A stretch of DNA of 64,000 bases from Antedon mediterranea (GCF_964355755.1 NC_092670.1:10105201-10169200); one strand, 5' to 3'; shown: positions 1 to 11,688, counted from the first letter of the stretch. A program made the numbers and translations. Notes: generated by a model not told the origin, from the letters alone.

Positions 1-200
1 CAATACGTTCTCACAGAATGCCCGTCTGGCATTGCGGGGAATATCCCTAGAATATTACTAGGTCTAAAGCAGGTCATGTCGATGCCGGCATGGTGCCGGC
101 ATGATGCCAAGACGACCCGTTCTCACAGAAAACCATACCGGCATGGTAATGGTATATTCCCGCAATATTCCTGGCACACAACTCTGTGAGAAAGGGGCTT
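1..200. repeat. Inverted/direct short repeats at window edge
   Basis: The motif TTCTCACAGAA occurs near 7 and near 119, and its inverse CTCTGTGAGAA lies near 182. Palindromic GCCGGCAT words lie between them. This looks like the end of a small inverted-repeat element, but the window edge cuts it, so its class cannot be given. Confidence 0.35.
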
Positions 201-1255
201 TAGTTGGCCTGTTCGTTGAGGTTCACTTGTGTTGGATCGCGTGTCTCTACGTTTACATCGTGGGAAATTTATATTTATATTCGCCGTTGAGTAGGTAAAG
301 ACGCACGAAGGAAACGATTACGATTAAAAAATATTATATATTTACAACTTGGTCCTCCGCCAGTTAAATTTAACACATTAATTTCACACCTTCTTACTTC
401 ACTAATATCGTATAGGGTTGTTTATTTAGGTTACGAACTCCCTACAAAGTTCAGAACGTAGCTCATTGAGGTTACGAAGCCAAACAATGGAACCTACGAA
501 GCCAACAAAGTAGCCTACGAAGCTACTTCGTAGGTAAAGTTGCAGTATTTTCTTTCTGTACTGTAGGTCAATAGTTTTAGTAATTCCATGTTCCAAAAGT
601 TAACTTTAACGTTTTTGCATGTGGTAAATTCACTCTTTAGCACAAGAAAAATAAAATCGCAAAAATAAAAGGTCGCGAATAAATAGAAACGAAAATTTGC
701 GCTTTACAGTATACTCTGTCGGCGGTAAAAGGGTATACCTGTACTGATTTGTTTGTCTTATACTGCCGGTTGTAAATAATAATTTAATATCACGCTCTCA
801 ATGAATTCACTTGTATGTAGCGCGTTTAACACCAGTACACAGTATAACAATGTGCAGTCAGCCGTATATAGGGGCGGGGCCATAGTCGAACATGCATATT
901 GGCGTCTAGACGCAGCCAAATCAGACGGGCTTTGAGACGCGTTTTTGGGTAAACAATAGAAAACGCGTCTGGACGCTGATTTGTGGTCTGAAATAATTTG
1001 TAGATGACGCCTTACGTCAGAATGTATAAACAAAATTTTCAAAAATTCTATCAACTAAAAGTTGAAGTAAATCACGTCTCTAGTCCATTCTCAGTTGCCA
1101 CACTTGTGTTGTTTACTCTGAAATAACCGTTTAATAATCTCTTTGCTTTCTCATGTCCATTCTACAGTTATCACAGATTGACTAGTTTAGTCATACCCAG
1201 TATCGTTTTGGTTTTACAATTAATTGAGAATATACCTCATGCAAGTATTTAATTA
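201..1255. other. Non-coding stretch with short palindromes
   Basis: No gene is supported here. Around 455-530 the word CCTACGAAGC recurs and ends in a palindrome (CTACGAAGCTACTTCGTAG). Around 899-985 two GTCT(A/G)GACGC words flank a GACGCG-rich segment and could fold into a hairpin. The minus-strand open frame at 758-1054 covers this hairpin and resembles no family I know. Confidence 0.4.
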
Positions 1256-2081
1256 GGCCCTGTTTCTGCTTCCAACTAAATACCGTATATTATACGGTAT
1301 TTTTTGAATACCGTATATATACGGTATATTTTTGGCAGCAGAAACTGCGCTCATAAAAAATATACCGTATTTTTTATACCGTATTTTCCCCACAAAATTT
1401 GTGGATAAAATACGGTATTTACAAATTTATACCGTATTTTTTGTACCCGTTTCTGCTGCCAATAAAAAATACCGTATTTTTTTTTTACATGACAAAAGGT
1501 CAACATTTGTATTTTTATTTTCTGTCGCTGTCAGCTGTTTTACACACGTGTATATATAATATATTCGGCGAAAATGTGGAGCGAAGACGTCACAGTTTTA
1601 CTAAATAAATTTGTGTGGGGAAGCTAAAATGTCTGGCCAACTAAAAGGTAATAAAAGGGACAACCACATTTATAAAGACATTTCTAAAAAACTAAAGCAG
1701 GAGTATGGAATAGACTTGTCTCCAAAGCAAGTAAACTCAAAGCTAAAGAGCCTGCGAAAGCAGTACAACATTGCAAAATACAATAACTCGGGGAGGGAAC
1801 GAATTAATTGTCCCCATTACGATGTTTTCTGTGCTCTCACAACATCTCTTTCACTAGGGCTAGGCTGTTGAAAGTGAGACGTAAAACTTCCTTTATTGCA
1901 ACTTTTAATTATCGATCAAATAAATGAATGGCAATTTGGGTAAAAAAGATGAAATTTAACACGACCACCCAAGAAGTATTGTTAGCAGAAACGGGGTACT
2001 AAAAAATACGGTATAAAAAATACCGTATTTTATACCGTATTTTTATACCGTATTTTGAGCAGTTGCAGCAGAAACAGGCCC
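1256..2081. mobile_element. PIF/Harbinger-type DNA transposon remnant
   Basis: The element starts GGCCCTGTTTCTGC, and its right end read on the other strand is GGGCCTGTTTCTGC. It is flanked by TTA at 1253-1255 and 2082-2084. A 3-bp TTA/TAA target duplication and GG-CCTGTTT termini are hallmarks of PIF/Harbinger. The subterminal regions on both sides are packed with the word ATACCGTAT and its complement. The interior holds a short Myb/SANT-like ORF. No DDE transposase is present, so this is a non-autonomous derivative. The termini and TSD are seen directly; the superfamily is inferred. Confidence 0.7.
1574..1871 (+). pseudogene. Myb/SANT-like DNA-binding protein of a Harbinger element, frameshifted
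   Basis: The open frame from 1611 encodes a helix-turn-helix-like segment with the words QVNSKLKSLRKQYNIAK and CPHYDVF, typical of Myb/SANT-like domains in the accessory protein of PIF/Harbinger transposons. The missing first helix is found upstream in another frame from ATG 1574 (WSEDVTVLLNKF). A frameshift near 1611 therefore separates the start from the rest. The family protein normally binds transposon ends and helps import the transposase. This copy lies inside the TIR-bounded element at 1256-2081 and ends soon after the domain. The frameshift suggests it is dead, unless an intron explains the frame change. Confidence 0.6.
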
Positions 2082-2084
2082 TTA

Positions 2085-4138
2085 GAATTATTTCAGTTTG
2101 TTTTATTTTTGCTCAGTTACTTTTGTCATTGAAACGTAGTAACATTCAATAAATATACAACATGGCATATGTTGATATTTAAGGTGCTGCAAGGTCCTAA
2201 AGTATGAACTCCTAAAGATTGGTGTTCTCTTTATCACTGCCCTCTTGTAACCGTACTTTCTTTTGTTGCTATAGCAACTGATGCTTTTATTAGAACATTT
2301 AGGGGTTAAAGATGTATTGTCCCCCTGAAAAAATAATTCTTAACAACATTTTTATTGAATATGCCATTTTAATGTAACATAATAGTTATCGACTTTGACC
2401 AAAAATTGAATTGAAAAAAAATGTATTTATCTGAAAAAAACTGTAATTTAAAGCAAAAAATGGCCAAATTGGCTGCCAGCCAGTGGGTTTTTGGTTGAAT
2501 TTAACCATTTATTTAATCAATTTGTAGGTGAAAACATTTTTTTTTCTATATGGAACTGATTAACTTTTTTAAAACCACAAAATAACATATTCAAAGTCTG
2601 ATTTAATTAACCTTTTTTTTCATGTTTTTGGGGGACAATACATCTTTAATAGGTCAAACCCCTTTATGTTTTTTTTTGTTTTAGCTGAAAGTGATTTTTT
2701 ACACTAATACATTCAAAGCTTTAGATTTAGATCTTAAATTTTGTTTGGTACTTTCACTTTACCTTGGAAAATACATCAACATTCATCTTGTGTTTGCTTA
2801 TGTCACTAATTTCTTAGATCAAAACCAATATAATAAGATATATGTAGCTACATGTACATTTTTATTTCATTTTTAATCAATTCAAAACAAGATTCAATTT
2901 AAAAACTTTAGCAAACACCATTACAAATACTCCTAAAACTACTAGAATATAATTAATTAGAATATCATTAATTAAAATATAGGAAATACTGATTTATGAT
3001 TAGATATCAATTTGATTTTATTAATTAAAAAGCAATAATAATAATTCAATTCAATTCAAATTCAATTACTTTCACCTTTACCTTGGAAAATACATAAACA
3101 TTCATCTTGTGTTTGCTTATGTCACTAATTTCTATAAAAACCAATATAATAAGATATATAATATGTAGGCCTACATTCATTGTAAGTTTTTTTTTCATTT
3201 CAAAACGAGATTCAATTTAAGAACTTCAGCAAATATTAGATTAAAACACTACTAATTATTAATGAAAATATAGGAAATACTGATTTATGATTAGATATCA
3301 ATTTGTTATTATTATATTAAAACAATAATAATGTTACTATTATGTATGTATTAGCATAGTTTTAAATAATAAAATAAGATTTTTTTACAGAATGAATTGA
3401 TTAAATTATTTGGTATTACTATAATATTTAAAAATGATTAATAATAAAACATCCATTGTTACTAACTAATAAAAAATTCCCAAAAAAATAAATTACAGTT
3501 GATATGACAATATATTTTATTATTGATGTTATAAAATGTGGATTATTATAATAAATAATCATTTAATGATAAGGCAAAATTTTACTTAATAATTAGTAGT
3601 TTATTTTTTAATTAATTTATATCCAATATTACTTTGCAAAATTCCAAAATAAAAGATTGAATGAATGAATTATAAAGAATATAACCATTTAACACCAGAT
3701 ACCCTTTTAATTAAATTAGTAAAACTAAAATAAATACCAATATTATGATTTACTAAAGATTATAACACATCCAAGTCAGTAGTATCTTTTATTAATAATG
3801 GAATTTGATATTACTATGTAGTATTATATATGGGCATATATTTTTAACAATTCTGACAATACTATAATTATTATTTAATAAATTATCGTAATCATAAACT
3901 TATGTACTGTATGTGATTAAATTAAGACACTGTATATTCAAATTAATTTTATTTCGTCATTATGTTATTAAACCAAGGTTTTATTATTCATTTAAAATAA
4001 TTAATATAACACAAAAAGTATAATAACCAAACATGATTTTTGATCTCACTGCATCTTTAATAAAATCAATATTTTTCCATTTTTTATATTTATGAGCCAA
4101 ATTAAAGTCAAATTACTAAAGTTATAATTAAAATTTTC
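2085..4138. repeat. AT-rich 3' flank shared by the FReD gene copies
   Basis: No gene is supported. Blocks such as ACCTTGGAAAATACAT with TTCATCTTGTGTTTGCTTA occur at about 2760 and 3080, and again at about 20540 and 50140, each time downstream of a minus-strand FReD last exon. The flank was evidently duplicated together with the genes. Within this copy the block is itself duplicated in tandem. Confidence 0.6.
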
Positions 4139-4386
4139 TTATGGTGCTCTTTTAACCATCATCACTGTCTTCTTGAGACTGTTGTATTTATGGAAATGAT
4201 ACCAGATGATGCCTGACCAATCAGCTGTACCTGGTGTAAGGTAAAGCCCATTCAGGTTTGATGGACCATAACAGCTATAGTACCACCAACCACCTTTGCG
4301 TATCTCAGCACAGTTACCACTGTGCTTATCATTGTTTCTGTCTTTGGTTGTAAATTGTTGACCATTGTGGAATGCCAAAGAATCAC
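4139..4386 (-). CDS. FReD copy 1, exon 4 (C-terminal third)
   Basis: The acceptor is TTTGTTTAG before GTGATTC, and the stop is TAA at 4139-4141. It carries NCAEIRKGGWWYYSC and NLNGLYLTPG. The calcium-loop segment reads DRNNDKHSG, whereas copies 2 and 3 keep the more usual D-x-D-N-D pattern, so one acidic ligand is replaced by Asn here. Confidence 0.85.
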
Positions 4387-7300
4387 CTAAACAAACAAAA
4401 CATATCATCTTTAGTTTACTGGATACATGCAGTTTTTTTAATACAATTGTTTTATTTAAACATGTAAAAAATTAATATATGCTATGTAAAATGATGCATA
4501 CCTAATGAGTGTTTTAATTAATTTATGTTTTTTTGAGATTCACATCCTGTTTTAGGGGATTTTTTATTTGTTTAAAATCAAAAAACTTTTAAAAAATAGT
4601 GTTCTTGTATTTTTTTATTCTATAAATTATACAATATGGTTGATTTATTTTACTATATTATAATTATAATTTGTTGCTCATTCAATGTTTGCTTATTATT
4701 TTACTTGTTTTCCTTTTAATGTATATGAACCATATTAATTCATATAATAATATTTATTCGATCATCAATGTAAAAATAACCAGGAATGAGAATAGGCTAA
4801 AGCCCAAACAGATTCTGCACTCACTCCATACAACATAAACAGTTAAGATAAAACCATATACAAGAAAAATACAAATAAACTATACTATATTACATACAAC
4901 ATGAAATTATGAAAATATGATAAAATTGACATTAATAAAACATTAATATTATTTTTATATTTTAACTGAAATATACTTTCAATACAAATGTACTGATTTA
5001 AAAAAAACAATGGAAGCGAAAACTAATTTCCAAAGTGTTTAGTAACTACAACATTTAAAATAATAACATTTTTAAATGTTAAATTGAAATGTTGTTGTTA
5101 AATGTTGGAGCTAATCCATTGAACATTTTGATATCATTTTTAGAATTGTTAGTTTGATTAATTAATTTTAGTTGGTTGTGTATATAGTAGCTTTTCTTTA
5201 ATATTGGTCCAATTTCTTTCAGATTTGATATCATGTTGCCTTTTTATCTTTGGGTAGCATATTGTTAAGTTTAACCTAAATCAATTTCAAATTTCTGTTT
5301 TTCTTTTTCTATATTTTTCACATAATACATGATTTGTAAATAAAACAAGGCCATACATGGCTGCGGTCACGTGCTCAAATTTGAGTTAGTGTTTACCGAC
5401 CAACCGAGTGAGCTGTAGAGTCGCGTTTGCACATGACTAAAAATTAATTAATTATTAAACACAACTGTTTTTATAGCTTATATTATTATACAGTACCAAA
5501 GGAAAACTTCATTATACCTGACCTACCGTAGTCAGTGCAGTGAACATTTCCGAACTTGATTTAATACTATTAGAACATTTTTTCCTCATTTTCTATTTCA
5601 TTTGTGGTAAGTGTTCCATTTTTAATCATTTCGTTGGCAAGCTAACATCTTTTGTATCTCAAATCTATCTAAAATATGGTGTAGTACTTTAAAATTAAAT
5701 TGGAACATTGGCCATGTATGAGTCATTATGTCCCAGTCAATATTCCAGTGACTATTTATAAATGCTGGTACATAACTAGATGCAACATGGGATTCTTGTG
5801 ATGAAGACATATAAATGTGTGAACATTAAGGTATGCTAAATTTACTGTTCTGTAAGCTTGTTTAAACCGTTTAATCCCATTCAATGTTCTTATCATCTAT
5901 ATATAAATTTACGTAAGGGCAAAATTCGGTAAATCGCGCGTTATTTCTAGAATGTTTTCTCGATGGTAGATAAAGTTTATTCGTACTTTCGGTACTGATT
6001 TTAACCACCTGATGTAACCCTGTTTACTAATTAAATTGAGTTCGATAATTAGTTATTGACAATTAAAACGAATTTAGGTTCAACTATTTGCCCCAAATAG
6101 GGGTGTTTTTCGATCGTGGTATACACTGTCTAATGGATGTCCATCTTGAAAAATACCCGCAGACAATATTACGAGAATGCTTCGCATTTTCCTATCTCCT
6201 CCTACGATAATTGTTTTTAATGACTGAAAACCGGTTGAACAGTTCGAGTACAGCATCAAAATGTTGAAGACAGGCCGATTTTCTTTAAAAAATAGGCCTA
6301 CTATTTTGATAGATTTAATATATGTTTATACAAGTGTATTGATTTGTGATGAATGGAACATTCCAATCTCTGTTCCACAAGTGTCTATTCCGTCAGGCGT
6401 CGTAAAGGCAAGTACTGTATACTCATAACAGAAACTTGATCCATTTTTTTTTTCAATATGTGCTGTAGAGGTTGGATATAGATTGTTTTTAAATGGAATG
6501 AGCTAGCGTTTTCAGTCGCTGTATTTTATGTACAAATCTTTATTATTGCAGTTAAACCACCCACATCATCACCCTTTCCTCACTGGCATGAGCGTTGTAA
6601 AGCCAGTAGAGGATAGGCCTACGGTGCATCACATGCCCTAAACGCAGAACAACTTTGGTGGGTAGGGTAGGAACCGACTTAAAGTATGAATTTGGCTCTA
6701 AGAAACAATTGAAAACCATTAGGCCTACTAATTAAGTTGAGTTAGATAATTTACTATTTATGATTTGCCCCGAATAGAGGGGGTTTTCGAACGAGCGTAC
6801 CATCTAGTTTAAACTCAATTATAGGTAGTCATAATTGGTTTGAAAATTCAGTTTTTAATACTCTTAAAGTGATAAATGCAACAACAACAAAAGTGCACAG
6901 TGTGTATTTTTAATGCAAGGTACAAAGGTGAGGCCTATAAAGAAAAATAATACTTTTAATTCTTTGTTTACTTGAAATGTGTTTTTTAGTGTAAAAATTG
7001 ATTGAATGTACTAACCTGCCGTTCCTGTGTATCCACTGATTTTCAAAGCATAGTTAGAGTCCTCAGTATCAACACGAAAGTGAGAATATCTTGCAAACTT
7101 CATGTCATCCAAGTGGTCAGTCATCTCTATTAGAAGCTCAAAACTGCCATCAGCTGTTAAACGGTTGATTTGTTCATTACCAAGCCAGAACTCTGTGTTC
7201 ACATTTCCAAAACCCTCTTTGTATTCTGCCCAATTACGGTAGAAATCAACTGATCCATCTTGTCTTCTCTGTATCACCTGATAATGAAAGGATAGTAATC

Positions 7301-8753
7301 TATACTCTACAGTCTTACTAAAACAGTGATGTCAAGCCCATCAACTTGAGTAAATAGAAGTAAATGAATTAAGAATCTGACCAGTAATATTACGATTAAG
7401 GTACATCAATATTTTACAATTTTATTTTGATGTTCCTCATTTTCTACAATTTGATTACACTCATTTTACAATAATTATGCAAGTTTTTGAACATTTAGTG
7501 TGATTGTTCTTTTGTTGTGACCTCCAGACAACACTTCAACAAATCGCTCTGCGTGTGCGCAGGTATAGTTATGTGTGGGTCGAGAACCCTATTTCTGAAA
7601 AGTAACGTTAGTAAAAAATGTGGAAGAATCATTAATTTCTGTTGAACAAAATGATAAATCTAAAGTTATGTTTTTAATAAAGCCAAATACTGTATTATTA
7701 GGAATTGTTCATTGCAATAAGCTATTTATCCATATGCAAGTTTTAAACATTCCTAAACAACTGTTCGCTTAACTGTGTAAATGAGTAGAATGTTGATGTC
7801 ATTCGTTAAAGTCTACATGCTCGTACAAAAGCTCCTTATTTCATTCATGCCATCATCTGTAAGTCAACATCGCCCTCTATCTATTTTCAAGATGTAAGGA
7901 GTGCAGAGTGCGACGTCATATGTGAATGGAATCCCCTTTCCGTTTATTAATTATGAGAGATGCTTGTACAATGGCTTGAATATCGTAAATTTGAAAGTCC
8001 TTGTACTTCTGGAACGGATTCTATCTGAAATCATACCATTGTTCTCTATTAATTGTTTTGCTGGTGTCTCTATGGCTGGCAGTTCTTACGGTAACGTATT
8101 GTGATGTGTGTTTTAATAATGAATTAGTAAGCTGTGGCAATGATGTTAGATTTACCTTTGATATCTTTAAATAAATTGTAAGTGTCTTTCAAGGATACAA
8201 GCAAAATTCAATTTTTTCAAGTAATAAGCTAGTGTGTTATAATGATGTTGGATTTGCTCCTTCAGATATCTTTACATAAATTGTTGCCTATACTTACTGT
8301 CCATCCTGCATCATGCCTCATGTCACAGTACACAGTAAACTCTGGTCTTCCATCACATGTATGGTGTATCACATATTCACCACTCACAGCAGAAGGATTA
8401 TTTTGTAAAATCGTACTACAATCCCTCATAAAACACTCTAAAATTACAAAGTTTGAAGATCACATATTAGATATAACATTGAAATAAGCCTATACATTGA
8501 GTGAAACGTCCATTTTGTTATAAGATTAATTTTATAGTAGGTAAATACAAGTGAAAGTACTTTAAGAATATTAAAGAGAACATTTACTATAGGCAAATTC
8601 AACAGCAACAGTCACGACCAGCAGCCAATCACTAATAATAAATGTGAACCTCCATATAAGAAATAAATTTATTTAATAATAAATTGTATACTTACTCATT
8701 TTGGAATCAGTGGCCCGGACATGAAGAAAAATGAAATATAAAATAATTAACAT
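4139..8753 (-). CDS. Secreted fibrinogen-related-domain (FReD) lectin, copy 1, four exons
   Basis: Exons on the minus strand are 8696-8753, 8298-8437, 7016-7277 and 4139-4386, joined by GT..AG introns with matching phases (1, 1/0, 0/1, 1). They total 708 nt and predict 235 residues. Exon 1 starts at ATG 8753 and gives a hydrophobic leader (MLIILYFIFLHVRA). The rest is almost exactly one FReD: the N-terminal cysteines and CDM in exon 2, the EYKEGFG and EFWLGNE block in exon 3, and the calcium-loop region and NLNGLYL in exon 4. There is no collagen, coiled coil or PAN domain in this model. FReD proteins of this type are usually secreted pattern-recognition lectins; that role is inferred. A Helitron lies in intron 3. 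The exon-1 assignment rests on phase, a good GTAAGT donor and conservation in copy 3. Confidence 0.78.
5896..6807 (+). mobile_element. Non-autonomous Helitron, copy 1 (in FReD intron)
   Basis: It begins TCTATATATAAATTTACG and ends ACGAGCGTACCATCTAG, sitting between A5895 and T6808. The TC start, CTAG end and A|T insertion site are Helitron hallmarks. The first ~470 bp is nearly repeated at 37063 and 38545. The usual 3' hairpin is shortened here compared with the copy ending at 39775. There is no Rep/helicase ORF. It lies in intron 3 of FReD copy 1. Confidence 0.72.
7016..7277 (-). CDS. FReD copy 1, exon 3 (middle of domain)
   Basis: The exon is 262 nt, entered after ATTATCAG and left through GTTAGT. 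It encodes VIQRRQDGSVDFYRNW, AEYKEGFGNVNTEFWLGNEQ and the start of the P-domain-like region. Exon 3 of copies 2 and 3 has exactly the same length and splice phases. Confidence 0.88.
8298..8437 (-). CDS. FReD copy 1, exon 2 (N-terminal part of domain)
   Basis: The acceptor is GTAATTTTAG and the donor is GTAAGT at 8292-8297. It encodes the first cysteine pair (CFMRDC), an ILQNNPSAVSGEY segment and VYCDM, followed by GWT, which continues as VIQRR in exon 3. At 140 nt it is one codon longer than exon 2 in copies 2 and 3. Confidence 0.85.
8696..8753 (-). CDS. FReD copy 1, exon 1 (signal peptide)
   Basis: ATG at 8753 is followed by 19 codons of a strongly hydrophobic leader, then a GTAAGT donor at 8690-8695 in phase 1, which matches exon 2. 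There is no AG acceptor close upstream, as expected for a first exon. The same sequence is conserved at 61011-61069. Confidence 0.65.
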
Positions 8754-9010
8754 ACAGTAATGACAGTATATAGATATAGAATGCAGCTATTACAGTAATT
8801 TAATAATTACAAACTAGTTTTCTTGGTGAGAGAGAGAGAGAGGAACAGCATTTTACAGTAGTTGAAATAGTGAACTTCCCATGGAGAGTGACCACATGAT
8901 AATGTAGGTGCATCACATTGGCCAATTAGTGTAGATATGCTAGTTTGAAGTCACAACCAAAAACATTATTTTTGATCATACGTCCACTGCACAGTCACGC
9001 ATCATGCATG
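8754..9010 (-). promoter_or_regulatory. Candidate promoter region of FReD copy 1
   Basis: This block is conserved upstream of exon 1 in copy 3 (about 61070-61320). Read on the minus strand it has a CCAAT motif (from GGCCAATTA near 8920), a GA microsatellite near 8828, and a TATATC/TATATAC stretch within 40 bases of the ATG. Promoter function is inferred from conservation and position. Confidence 0.35.
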
Positions 9011-10063
9011 CGTAGAAATGTATTCTGATCGAGAATTGTTGGTTGGTTGGGTTTGGAAATAAAATAAAAAGATATTAAACATCTCACCATGACAGTAAAT
9101 CAAGAACTAAATAAAGTTTCTTCTTTCAAATAATTTTTTCTTTTGGATGATCCAAAAGAATAAAATATTTGAATACTACAGTATCCAGAGATCCAGATGA
9201 ACCTTTTTACTAAAGTTTCTTCTTTGCTCAAATCTAATATTACATATCACTCAATATACTTATACCATGTGTAGTAGACAACACATAATATTCAAATTAT
9301 GATTGACAATATTGCTTTTTCACAGGTTTCCCATTCAAAATTATTTGGGCGTAATTATAGATGAAACACTAACATATGGGGCATTCCAAAGTATTTTTGT
9401 AATATGGACGTGACATTTTTGAGAATATAATTAGCCATATTTTAGAAATAAAAAAGAATACATAACATATATGGCCATGAATGTTAATTATGAAAGTCAA
9501 ACAAATTTATAAGACTGTACAAAAAAATTATTAAAATTCTATGCGTCACAGACAGGCAATGTACATGACTTTTAAGAAGGTTTAGGTATTGTAATATTTC
9601 TCCTCATTTAAAAGAAATCTTAAAATTTATTTTGTATTATGATGTTGCCAGATAGTTGTTTTAGATATAACTGAATGTTAATTAACTCCAAATTTATTAA
9701 TAAATATGATTTATATGTTGTTACAGACGGGATTTTTCCAACGTCGTGGACAGAACACTTTTGTCCAGGTTAAAAAAATTGTATAATTTTGATATTTACA
9801 AAAATAAAATTACATCAGTTTATTCTTTTATTACAAATCAAAATATTATTCAACCTTTGAAACACTGTTGAAAGTTTAGGTCAAGTGAAAATATTAAAAT
9901 TCATAAAATAATATAAAATATTATTTATAAAATTAATTATTCAAAGAGTTATAAAGAGAAGCAATAATTGTTAAATTCATTTGTTTAATTCATTTATTTT
10001 AAAAAACATCATTAATTTAAAAGTTAGGTTTCGTATAAACAAATCTTCAAGCTATTAACACAT
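9011..10063. other. AT-rich intergenic DNA, partly shared with 61320-62040
   Basis: No coding signal is seen. Most of this stretch reappears with small indels in the copy-3 block, showing that the whole 7.0-11.85 kb region was duplicated. A minus-strand AATAAA occurs at 9993-9998, downstream of the possible PAN-gene terminal exon. Confidence 0.45.
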
Positions 10064-10132
10064 TTAAGGCGATTCTTTAAAAATTGACGTTGGCATTTGA
10101 CGTCTGAATTTCTTAGTGGATCCAAGTTGCAC
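10064..10132 (-). CDS. Possible terminal exon of the PAN-domain gene (tentative)
   Basis: After a minus-strand AAATTTCAG, an open frame begins in phase 0, matching the donor of the PAN exon at 11398. It gives a basic 22-residue tail (start VQLGSTKKFRRQ) and a TAA, with AATAAA about 70 bases further on. The pyrimidine tract is poor, and the copy at 62040-62110 lacks the acceptor. Treat this as a hypothesis only. Confidence 0.25.
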   Translation of the reverse strand: MQLGSTKKFRRQMPTSIFKESP

Positions 10133-11397
10133 CTGAAATTTTCTTCTATCCTTGCTTGAATTTAATATTATTTCTATTTAGTATCTGATTTATAAAGGTT
10201 TATGGTTGCAAATTCACAAAGAATGAAATCTACAAAGTGAAAAAAAATACAAGTTTAAATCTATTGCAATTTAATATCCTTAAGAACAGTTGAAAATTAA
10301 GTTTTGAAAATACAGATTTTGCAATCATTACTTCAATAAACACTAAATGAGGAAAAAACCCAACCAAAATTTCTCAGAAGTGACAATTATAATTTTTTAA
10401 ATGAAAATTATGTATGAATATGAAATTAATAAACAAATAATTGTAATAAAATATTTGATTATGAATAAACCCCCTTTTCTTGAAGTGCCCTTTCAAACTA
10501 GACTAGGCATAGCCGATATGACAATTTCTTGGCTATTCTGTATAGCCAGCAGGCAAATTGTACTTTTCTTACTACTAAGTCCTAGGAAAATTTGTCTAGT
10601 TTATAAATATTAGTATGTTAAAATATTAAAAATAGAAATATATTAATAACATTTAAATTTTGTCTTAACTAAAAGAAGACACATAGATTGTATTTACCTA
10701 TGTATACAGTACCAGTAATAAATGTAATCTTTATGTTAAATTTACTTCAAATGATTTATATACAATTAAAAAGAAATATCATATCTATACACGTAACCAT
10801 ACATATGAGGTATCAAAGTGACTGCAATTGAACCTTTTTTTAAACTATAACATTTAAAAAATCCCCACCTGCACCTTTTTCCTGTCCTTGTTGTTTTTAA
10901 TGAACTACAATATGGGTTACAGGTAAACAAGCTTTGCTCTTATGGTCATCCATACTAGCATTTGTTTTTTTATCCCTCATGATATTTAAATGGTAAAATA
11001 AATTTATACTTGACTCTCTTTTTTATATTGATAGAGATATTTTTTTATTTTATATATGGATTTAATTTATATTTGGATTTAAGTGATTCTTCATAATATT
11101 TTTGTTTATTACTTTTATATACTAAATAAATTTTGGGGAGGTCCAACCATGTTTACATTACTTCACTCTGTAAATTTAATTGCTATGGCGTTGCTTAATC
11201 TGTATACAATTTGTTTTAAATTCTAGCTATCAATTTAAAACAGAACCCGAGATACAATAGATCACCAAAGTAAGAAAACACCTTCAGGAGCCAAAACAAT
11301 TCCTACTAATAGGCGTTTCCCCGAAACCAAGTTTTGTTGAATACACTACATAAGTTGTTCATTCCATCAGTACACTAAATCAGAAAATTTAACTCAC
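10133..11397. other. Intergenic or intronic AT-rich DNA
   Basis: No gene is supported. Part of this stretch (about 10620-11110) is missing from the duplicated block near 62500, so the two copies differ by a deletion or insertion here. Confidence 0.4.
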
Positions 11398-11688
11398 CCT
11401 TTCGATGTAACAAAACTCTGGCTTTTGAATTACGTTGTTTTCAACTGATGCTTCTTCCAGTATTTGCTTACTGATTTGACAAACACGATCTTTCTGGTTA
11501 TAGTTGACCGACAAGCAATCAGATTTGTGGGAACATTCCAGCAAACAATTTACACGGCTTATATTCTTCAACTCGTAACTCCAACCCTCAAGAGCCTGTC
11601 CCTGGATAACTGTATAGAATGAATTGGTCGAAAGAACGACAATAGGCAGGAGATTAAGAACGACAACCAAAGTTGCAAACGTATGCAT
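11398..11688 (-). CDS. Signal peptide plus PAN/apple-like domain exon, copy 1
   Basis: ATG at 11688 starts a clear secretory leader (MHTFATLVVVLNLLPIVVLS). A cysteine-patterned domain follows with CLLEC, CLSVNYN, VCQISK and FCYIER, which is the spacing of PAN/apple-like modules. These usually mediate protein or carbohydrate binding in secreted proteins. The exon ends in frame at AGG before a strong GTGAGT donor (11392-11397), in phase 0. That phase does not fit FReD exon 2, which needs phase 1, although an overlapping weak donor (GTGA|GTTAAA) would fit. It may be exon 1 of a separate small secreted protein or an alternative first exon of the FReD gene. A near-identical exon lies at 62795-63085. 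Confidence 0.7.

Noticed and set aside
758-1054. 98-residue minus-strand open frame
   Set aside because: It covers a hairpin with GTCTAGAC words, has no domain or splice context, and its composition follows the DNA repeats.
5340-5450. LTR or promoter around GTAGAGTCGCGTTTGCAC
   Set aside because: It resembles a piece of the GTCGCGTG..ACTAAAAA dispersed repeat near 22650. No paired LTR or gene follows.
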